From the NCBI GenBank assembly GCA_021545645.1, contig JAJRWP010000029.1, forward strand, positions 1 to 33,716: a stretch of DNA of 33,716 nt, given 5' to 3'. Position 1 is the stretch's first letter. Each line of letters starts with the position of its first letter. The stretch comes from Zetaproteobacteria bacterium. Lineage in GTDB: Bacteria; Pseudomonadota; Zetaproteobacteria; Mariprofundales; Mariprofundaceae. The position numbers and the translations under genes were made by a program. This document shows positions 27,135 to 33,716 of the stretch, piece after piece. The notes below the pieces were generated by a model, which worked only from the letters and a program-made list of their open reading frames with translations, was not told where the DNA came from and ran no database searches.

Positions 27135-28181
27135 ATGACAACGCATTCCACACATAATCTTGGTCAGCGCCACGAGTTGATTCTCGGTGAGGTGGTGCGC
27201 GCCTATTTGGGCAGCGGTCAGCCGGTCGGTTCGCGTTCGCTAGCCGAGCAGGGAGCGATTGCTCTGAGTTCGGCATCGATTCGCAATGTGATGGCCGATC
27301 TTGAGCATCTCGGCATGTTGTGTTCGCCGCATACCTCGGCGGGACGGGTGCCGACCGATCATGGATTACGTTATTTTGTCGATGCGCTGATGGTGATGGA
27401 CCCCAAGATTGGACAATCGATGGAGCAAGTGTTGTCGGGGAATCTGTATGCCGCCGATGCGCAACAGGATTTATTGCACAAAGCGACCGACGAATTGGCC
27501 AGTTTAACGCGTTATGCGGGTTTGGTCTGGGTACACGAAACGAAGATGAAACGCATTCGCCGCATCGAATTGGTGGCAGTGAGTTCCGAAAAAGTATTGG
27601 CGGTGATTGTTTCCGATCACGGCGATGTGCAAAATCGGCTTATTTCCCGTCCATCCGGTTTGAATGAAGCGGCTTTGCACGATGTCAGCATGCGTTTGAA
27701 TGCACTTTTGGCCGATTGCGATTTGCAGGAGGCGCAGCGCCGCCTGCAACACGAAATGGACGACGATAGACTGCATGTGCGGCGTTTGTTGGAGGGCTTG
27801 AAACAATGGGCCGAGGCCCCTACACAAGGGCAAGAAGATATGTTTGTCAGCGGTCAGCGGCAATTGCTGGACATGCCGGAGTTCGGGGTTATCGATACGG
27901 TTCGTTCGTTACTTTCCGCGTTTGAAGAAAAAGAGCATCTGTTGCATTTGATGCAACAGGTGGAAGATGACGAGCACGGTGTGCGTATTTTTATCGGCAG
28001 TGAGCATGCTATGGTCGATATGGAGCAGGTGTCGATGGTCATGGCGCGCTACGAAGGGCCGATGAATACCGTCGGCACGCTCGGCGTAATCGGTCCCAAA
28101 CGCATGCAATACGAACGTGTGCTGCCGATTGTCGATTGCACGGCCAGATTGGTCAGTAGAATTTTAGGAGGTAAGGCTTGA
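27135..28181 (+). CDS. hrcA: Heat-inducible transcription repressor HrcA
   Basis: RHELILGEVVRAYLGSGQPVGSRSLAEQG...SSASIRNVMADLEHLGMLCSPHTSAGRVPTDHGLRYFVD. Start at 27135 fits family N-terminus; 27036 start falls inside the rplM -10 element. Confidence 0.92.
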   Translation: MTTHSTHNLGQRHELILGEVVRAYLGSGQPVGSRSLAEQGAIALSSASIRNVMADLEHLGMLCSPHTSAGRVPTDHGLRYFVDALMVMDPKIGQSMEQVLSGNLYAADAQQDLLHKATDELASLTRYAGLVWVHETKMKRIRRIELVAVSSEKVLAVIVSDHGDVQNRLISRPSGLNEAALHDVSMRLNALLADCDLQEAQRRLQHEMDDDRLHVRRLLEGLKQWAEAPTQGQEDMFVSGQRQLLDMPEFGVIDTVRSLLSAFEEKEHLLHLMQQVEDDEHGVRIFIGSEHAMVDMEQVSMVMARYEGPMNTVGTLGVIGPKRMQYERVLPIVDCTARLVSRILGGKA

Positions 28182-28759
28182 ACGAAAAGAATAACGAACG
28201 GAATCACAAAGAAGAAACTGAAACAGAGATTGAAATGGATCATCCGGATGCGGTAAGCGAAGCAGCCGATAGCGGTGATGTTTCAGAAGGCGATGTGGTT
28301 ACCGACGAGCTCGAAGCAGCCTATGCCGAAATCGCCGAATTAAAGGATAAATTACTGCGCAATCACGCCGAAATGGATAATTTACGCAAACGCACGCAGC
28401 GCGAAGTCGCCGATGCACATAAATTCGGTATTGAGAAGTTTGCCGTTGCACTGCTTGATGTGGTGGACAATCTTGAGCGCGCGCTGGAAGTCGATGAGGG
28501 CAACGAACAAGCACTGCGCGACGGCGTGAAGCTAACTCTCGGTAGCTGGCACAATATGATGGAAAAATTCAATCTGGAACGTATCGATGCGGTGGGCGAA
28601 TCATTCGATCCGCATCAGCACGAAGCCTTGTCGCAAATGCCACACGAAGAACCTGCGGGAACTGTGGTGGCACAGCATGTTGCCGGCTATAAATTGCACT
28701 GGCGTTTGTTGCGCCCGGCCAAGGTTCTGGTTTCGGCAGGGCTGCCGGAAGACAAGTAG
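28178..28759 (+). CDS. grpE: Nucleotide exchange factor GrpE (TTG start)
   Basis: AEIAELKDKLLRNHAEMDNLRKRTQREV...FDPHQHEALSQMP; AGGAGG SD 5' of TTG. Confidence 0.95.
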   Translation: MNEKNNERNHKEETETEIEMDHPDAVSEAADSGDVSEGDVVTDELEAAYAEIAELKDKLLRNHAEMDNLRKRTQREVADAHKFGIEKFAVALLDVVDNLERALEVDEGNEQALRDGVKLTLGSWHNMMEKFNLERIDAVGESFDPHQHEALSQMPHEEPAGTVVAQHVAGYKLHWRLLRPAKVLVSAGLPEDK

Positions 28760-28797
28760 ATAGGGTGCAAGCACCAAGCAAACAATCTCAGGGGGGG

Positions 28798-28826
28798 TTG
28801 AAAGGCGTAAATCGCACCCCCATATA
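28798..28826 (+). promoter_or_regulatory. Putative RpoH (sigma32)-type promoter of dnaK
   Basis: TTGAAA (28798-28803)-N14-CCCCATATA (28818-28826), close to the CTTGAAA-N13/14-CCCCATNT consensus; ~90-nt leader to dnaK ATG. Confidence 0.8.
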
Positions 28827-28919
28827 AGCTGAGTATGATGATTGAAACCACCGATGTAAGACCGGCGCAGTGCCTTAGTGCATGCGGGCTTTCGAATGAA
28901 AATATGGAGATAAAGAACA

Positions 28920-30866
28920 ATGGCAAAAGTAATCGGAATAGATCTTGGCACGACCAATTCGTGTGTGGCGGTAATGGAAGGCGACAAGGCCAAAGTCATC
29001 CCCAACAGCGAAGGCGATAATACCACGCCGTCGGTGGTGGCGTTTGCTGCGGATGGCGAACGTTTGGTCGGCGCATCGGCAAAGCGTCAGATGGTGACCA
29101 ACCCGGACAAAACATTTTATGCAGTCAAACGCTTAATCGGGCGCAAGGCCGATGCCAAAGAAACCGCGCATCATAAGAAGCTGGTATCCTATCCGGTGGT
29201 CGCTGCCGATAACGGCGATGCATGGGTTGAGGCGGACGGTAAGAAGATGAGTCCGCAGGAAATCAGTGCGATTACCTTGCAGAAGATGAAACAGACCGCC
29301 GAGGATTATCTGGGCGAGAAGGTGACTGATGCGGTGATTACCGTGCCTGCGTATTTTAACGATTCGCAGCGTCAGGCCACCAAGGATGCCGGGGCGATTG
29401 CCGGTTTGAACGTGCAGCGCATCATCAACGAGCCGACTGCCGCAGCTCTGGCCTACGGCCTGGACAAAACCGAGGAAAACCACCTGATTGCGGTTTATGA
29501 TTTGGGTGGCGGTACATTCGATATTTCGGTGCTGGAAATCGGCGACGGCGTGTTCGAGGTCAAGGCGACCAACGGCGATACCTTCCTCGGCGGCGAAGAT
29601 TTCGATCAGGTGATTATTCAATATCTGGCCGATGAGTTCAAAAAGGAAAGCGGTGTCGATTTGACGAGCGACAAGCTGGCCTTGCAGCGCCTGAAAGAGG
29701 CTGCCGAGAAGGCTAAAATCGAGCTTTCCAGCGGTCAGCAGACGGAGGTGAACCTGCCGTTCATCACCGCCGATGCATCCGGTCCGAAACATCTGTTGAT
29801 TAAGCTGACGCGCGCCAAATTCGAAAATATGGTGTCCGATCTTGTCGACCGCTCGATTGCACCGTGCAAACAGGCGCTCAAGGATGCCGGCGTGTCTGCT
29901 TCGGATATTCACGAAGTGGTGTTGGTCGGCGGTCAGACACGCATGCCGCTGGTGCAGCAGAAAGTGGAAGAATTCTTTGGTCGTGAGCCGCATAAGGGCG
30001 TGAACCCGGATGAAGTGGTCGCTATCGGTGCTGCTATTCAGGGCGCGGTGTTGTCCGGCGATGTGACCGATGTGTTGCTGCTGGATGTGACGCCGCTGAG
30101 TCTGGGTATTGAAGTCGAAGGCGGGCTTTTCAATAAAATCATTGAAAAGAACACCACGATTCCGACCAAAAAGAGCCAGACCTACACCACGGCTGCCGAT
30201 AATCAGACGGCGGTGACGATTAAGGTGGCGCAGGGCGAACGCGATATTTTCTCGGCCAATAAGCAGCTTGGCTTGTTCAATCTTGAAGGTATTGCCCCGG
30301 CTCCGCGAGGCATGCCGCAGATCGAAGTGACTTTCGATATTGATGCCAATGGTATTATGCATGTGCATGCCAAGGATAAGGGTACGGGCAAGGAAACATC
30401 GATTCGTATCGAGGCCGGTTCCGGTTTGTCCGAGGACGAAATCGAGAAGATGAAGAAGGATGCCGAGGCGCATGCCGACGAGGACAAGCAGAAGAAGGAA
30501 GAAATCGAAACTAGAAACCGCGCCGATGCACTTGTTTATGCTACCGAAAAATCGCTCAAGGAGCATGGCGACAAGGTGGATGACGACACCCGCAAGAGCA
30601 TCGAAGATGCCTTGGCCGAATTGAAATCGGCGCTGGAAGGCGGCGATATTGAGGCAATTAAAAAGGCCGAAGAGGATTTGTCGGAGAAATCGCAGAAGCT
30701 CGGTGAAGAAGTGTATAAACAGATGCAGGCTGAAGCTGCGGCTGGTGAAGGTGCAGCTTCGACGGGCGATGCCGCGAGTAGCGATGCCGGTGCGGCAGAC
30801 GGCGATACGGTGCAGGATGCCGAGGTGGTCGATGCCGAGGTTGTTGACGACGACAACAAGAAATAA
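28920..30866 (+). CDS. dnaK: Chaperone DnaK
   Basis: [21 protein letters not shown]; full Hsp70 signature set. Confidence 0.99.
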   Translation: MAKVIGIDLGTTNSCVAVMEGDKAKVIPNSEGDNTTPSVVAFAADGERLVGASAKRQMVTNPDKTFYAVKRLIGRKADAKETAHHKKLVSYPVVAADNGDAWVEADGKKMSPQEISAITLQKMKQTAEDYLGEKVTDAVITVPAYFNDSQRQATKDAGAIAGLNVQRIINEPTAAALAYGLDKTEENHLIAVYDLGGGTFDISVLEIGDGVFEVKATNGDTFLGGEDFDQVIIQYLADEFKKESGVDLTSDKLALQRLKEAAEKAKIELSSGQQTEVNLPFITADASGPKHLLIKLTRAKFENMVSDLVDRSIAPCKQALKDAGVSASDIHEVVLVGGQTRMPLVQQKVEEFFGREPHKGVNPDEVVAIGAAIQGAVLSGDVTDVLLLDVTPLSLGIEVEGGLFNKIIEKNTTIPTKKSQTYTTAADNQTAVTIKVAQGERDIFSANKQLGLFNLEGIAPAPRGMPQIEVTFDIDANGIMHVHAKDKGTGKETSIRIEAGSGLSEDEIEKMKKDAEAHADEDKQKKEEIETRNRADALVYATEKSLKEHGDKVDDDTRKSIEDALAELKSALEGGDIEAIKKAEEDLSEKSQKLGEEVYKQMQAEAAAGEGAASTGDAASSDAGAADGDTVQDAEVVDAEVVDDDNKK

Positions 30867-31002
30867 ACCGGGCTTTACAGCCTTCGGCCTTCGTCGCCTG
30901 CATGCCCGTTTATCGGTAATGCAGGCGGCGGAGGCTGTTGGCGTTTTAAGTGGTTCGGATGTTTTTAGTGTGGAGCTAGTGTGAAGCAGGGAAGGAGATA
31001 AC

Positions 31003-32145
31003 GTGCCGACAAAAGGCGATTATTACGAAATTCTGGGTGTGGATAAGGGCGCGGACGCCAATGCCGTCAAGCGCGCCTACCGCAAACTGGCCATGAAATA
31101 TCACCCCGACCGCAACAAGGACGATGCGGCTGCCGCAGAAAAATTCCGCGAAGTGACCGAGGCCTACGAAGTGTTGTCCGACAAGGAAAAACGGGCGCGC
31201 TACGATCAATACGGGCATGCCGGTGTCGATGATCAGATGAATGATTTCTGGTCGCGCGGCGGTCAGGATTCGCAGGCTTTCCGCGATTTTGGCGATGTAT
31301 TCGGCGATGTATTCGGCGATATGTTCGGTTTCGGCGGTTCGGGACGTTCCAACCGTGGTGCGGATTTACGTTATCAGCTGGAAATGACGTTGGAAGATGC
31401 GGCCAATGGCCGGGAAGCGGAATTAGAGATTCCCAAGCATGTCGGTTGCACCACTTGCAAGGGCAGCGGTGCGCGACCCGGGACCAATCCGGTTCCCTGC
31501 CGGACTTGCGGCGGTCATGGTCAGGTGCAGATGCAGCAGGGCTTTTTCGCCATGCGCCGTACTTGCCCGGAATGTCACGGTCAGGGCACACGTATCGAAT
31601 CGCCGTGTACGGACTGCGGCGGCAGTGGTTTGGTGCAGACGCGCAAAAAACTGAAAGTGCGCATTCCGCCCGGCGTGTACGACGGGGCGCAGGTGCGGGT
31701 CGGTGGTGAAGGCGAAGCGGGTGCGCAAGGTGGTCCGCCCGGCGATTTGTATATTGTAGTGCGCTTGAAGAAACACAGCATGTTCGAGCGCGAGGGTGCG
31801 GATTTGCATTGCGATATGCCGATTACCTTCCCGCAGGCGGTGCTTGGTTCCGAAGTGGATGCGCCGACGCTGAACGGGCGTGTGAAAATCAAGATTCCGG
31901 CCGGGACCGACAGCGGCAAGGTGTTTCGCCTGCGTGGCAAGGGTGTGCCGGATATTCGTGCCAACAGAACCGGCGATTTGTTTGTGCGTTTAAATGTGGC
32001 CGTGCCGAAGAAATTGAGTAAAAAACAGGAAGATTTGCTACGCGAATTCGCCGCCGAAACCGGCGACGAAGTGTATCCGGAACGGGCCTCGTTTCTTGGT
32101 AAAGCCAAACAGTTCTGGGACGATTTGTCCGGCGAGGTGAAATGA
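31003..32145 (+). CDS. dnaJ: Chaperone DnaJ
   Basis: J domain with HPD, G/F region, four CxxCxGxG-type zinc motifs. Confidence 0.99.
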   Translation: MPTKGDYYEILGVDKGADANAVKRAYRKLAMKYHPDRNKDDAAAAEKFREVTEAYEVLSDKEKRARYDQYGHAGVDDQMNDFWSRGGQDSQAFRDFGDVFGDVFGDMFGFGGSGRSNRGADLRYQLEMTLEDAANGREAELEIPKHVGCTTCKGSGARPGTNPVPCRTCGGHGQVQMQQGFFAMRRTCPECHGQGTRIESPCTDCGGSGLVQTRKKLKVRIPPGVYDGAQVRVGGEGEAGAQGGPPGDLYIVVRLKKHSMFEREGADLHCDMPITFPQAVLGSEVDAPTLNGRVKIKIPAGTDSGKVFRLRGKGVPDIRANRTGDLFVRLNVAVPKKLSKKQEDLLREFAAETGDEVYPERASFLGKAKQFWDDLSGEVK

Positions 32146-32942
32146 TGCGGGTAATCATAACAGGCGCTTCTGGGCGCATGGGGCGCATGTTGGTGCGCGC
32201 GGTGACGGAAGCGGACGGCGTGCAACTGGTCGGCGCAACAGAGCGGGCGGGTTCCGAATGGATGGGCCGCGATGCGGGCGAATTGGCTGGTATGGATGCG
32301 CTCGGTGTGGTGTTGAGCGATGATTTGAGTGCATTGCCTGCAGCCGATGTGTTGATTGATTTTACCGCCCCCGAAGCGTGTTTAGCGCATGCCCGTTATG
32401 TTGTGCAAAACGGTCTCGGCATGATTGTCGGTACTACCGGCCATACGCCGGAACAATTGCAGGAATTGCGCGATATTTTATCTGCTTCGCCGGTGGTCAT
32501 GGCAGCTAATTTTTCGGTCGGGGTGAATCTGGCGCTGCAACTGATTGAGCAGGCGGCAGGCGTGCTTGGCGATGATTACGATGCGGAGATTTTCGAAGCG
32601 CATCACAAGCACAAAGTCGATGCGCCGAGTGGTACGGCCTTGGCTATGGGGCGTTCGCTGGCTGCCGGGCGCGATGTCGATTTGGATGATGTGGCTGTTT
32701 ATGCCCGCGAAGGCATCACCGGCGCGCGCAAGGCCGGAGATATTGGTTTTTCGGTGATGCGTGCGGGGGCGATTGTCGGTGAGCACAAGGCGATGTTTGT
32801 TGCCGATGAAGAGCGTATCGAAATCAATCATGTGGCCACAGATCGCTCGGTGTTTGCACGCGGTGCGGTGCGTGCTGCCCGCTGGTTGCAAGGTCAGTCT
32901 GCAGGTTGGTACGGCATGCGCGAGGTGCTGGGTCTGGACTGA
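32142..32942 (+). CDS. dapB: 4-hydroxy-tetrahydrodipicolinate reductase
   Basis: [31 protein letters not shown]. Confidence 0.97.
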   Translation: MMRVIITGASGRMGRMLVRAVTEADGVQLVGATERAGSEWMGRDAGELAGMDALGVVLSDDLSALPAADVLIDFTAPEACLAHARYVVQNGLGMIVGTTGHTPEQLQELRDILSASPVVMAANFSVGVNLALQLIEQAAGVLGDDYDAEIFEAHHKHKVDAPSGTALAMGRSLAAGRDVDLDDVAVYAREGITGARKAGDIGFSVMRAGAIVGEHKAMFVADEERIEINHVATDRSVFARGAVRAARWLQGQSAGWYGMREVLGLD

Positions 32943-33039
32943 ATTTACCCATTCCCGGTATACCGATTTGATCAGGGTTTGGCTTACGCAGCCTTTCGGT
33001 GCTAAAGTCGCCTGCATTGCAGTTCCTAGGAGGGATGCC

Positions 33040-33687
33040 ATGGGATACCTGAGATGGGTGAGTTTCATGCTGGTTGCTATGTTTTCTGCGTCGTTTGCGC
33101 AGGCGGCGGGCAATGTCGAAGATGGGAAATTCGTATTCAAAAGTTACTGTATTTTGTGCCATCAGGATCCGGATCATCCCGATGAAGAGCAGATTCGTGT
33201 GCGCGCTGGGCTGGATTTACGCGGTGTTTACGGCTCCGAATCGGCCATTGGCCTAGGTATTCTGAACGAACAGAAGCTGATTCAGTGGGTGACCAAGCCA
33301 CGCGCCCTGAAACCCGATACGCAGATGATTCGTCTGCCGCTGACGGAAAAACAGGTACGCGATGTGGTCGCTTATCTGGAAACCATTCCCGCCCCGCACG
33401 AGGGCAAAGGCATGAAAAAAGCGCCGCTGCAAACCCGCCGCTGCCATTCCTGCCATGATTTCCGCCCCAACGGCAAGAAAAAAGTCGGGCCGCCGTTATA
33501 CGGCGTGTTTGGACGTAAACCGAGTATCGAAGGTGTGCCGTTTGCGGTGTGGAACGAGGATACGCTAGATCGCTGGTTGAAAAATCCACGTGCCGTCAAA
33601 GCGAAGACCAAGATGCGCTTTTCAGGCATCAAACAAGCGGCGGACAGGCAGGCGGTGATTGATTATCTGAAGTCGCTGCACGACTAA
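33040..33687 (+). CDS. Diheme c-type cytochrome, exported
   Basis: Signal peptide MGYLRWVSFMLVAMFSASFAQAA, two CXXCH motifs (CILCH, CHSCH); SD TAGGAGGG before ATG33040. Confidence 0.9.
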   Translation: MGYLRWVSFMLVAMFSASFAQAAGNVEDGKFVFKSYCILCHQDPDHPDEEQIRVRAGLDLRGVYGSESAIGLGILNEQKLIQWVTKPRALKPDTQMIRLPLTEKQVRDVVAYLETIPAPHEGKGMKKAPLQTRRCHSCHDFRPNGKKKVGPPLYGVFGRKPSIEGVPFAVWNEDTLDRWLKNPRAVKAKTKMRFSGIKQAADRQAVIDYLKSLHD

Positions 33688-33716
33688 GTCTGTTCACATA
33701 ACATCCACATGATTCG

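Noticed and set aside
28764-28775. GGTGCAAGCACC palindrome upstream of dnaK as a possible CIRCE
   Set aside because: Does not match the TTAGCACTC-N9-GAGTGCTAA pattern; spacer and half-sites are wrong
29133-30566. 477-aa minus-strand ORF opposite dnaK
   Set aside because: Shadow ORF fully antisense to a well-conserved dnaK; a known artefact of dnaK codon usage, with histidine/arginine-rich composition and no family resemblance
32761-33039. N-terminal extension of the cytochrome c ORF over dapB
   Set aside because: The extension overlaps dapB; the signal peptide and strong SD place the start at 33040
1-33716. CRISPR array, IS element, prophage, or defence island
   Set aside because: No regularly spaced repeats, transposase/integrase motifs or defence genes found; content is predominantly housekeeping

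Overview
Gene-dense bacterial chromosomal segment, mostly housekeeping genes. Family content (FTR1/Fur, NtrYX-TrkAH, bactofilin, diheme c) would fit a marine iron-oxidising or related proteobacterium, but the taxon is not proven here. No phage, IS element, CRISPR array or rRNA was seen. Order of content: OmpA-like tail; dciA-HIT-GIY-YIG-Gre-like-hisE-hisI-hemL (minus strand); SPOR protein; DUF1820; queD; fur-FTR1 (plus); MgtC/DUF4010 protein; tRNA-Gln(CUG); EEP nuclease; thioesterase; class III cyclase; DUF4390-ntrY-ntrX-trkA-trkH-trkH; pseudouridine synthase and rnr (minus); tRNA-Leu(CAG); ppx/gppA, gamma-carbonic anhydrase, bactofilin, coiled-coil protein, argC (minus); rplM-rpsI (minus); hrcA-grpE-dnaK-dnaJ-dapB and a diheme cytochrome c (plus). 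The most interesting non-coding signal is between tRNA-Gln and a strong rho-independent terminator (about 8693-8783). It is a compact two-hairpin element whose first loop carries a CCCUCCUCCCCUCCC anti-Shine-Dalgarno tract, so it is a candidate undescribed C-rich-loop sRNA. Other observations include an NtrX with GAFPGA instead of GAFTGA, a possibly leaderless autoregulated fur, an RpoH-type promoter for dnaK in an hrcA operon with no visible CIRCE, a long hairpin between dnaK and dnaJ, and tandem trkH paralogs. All calls are from reading the sequence; no searches or folding programs were run.
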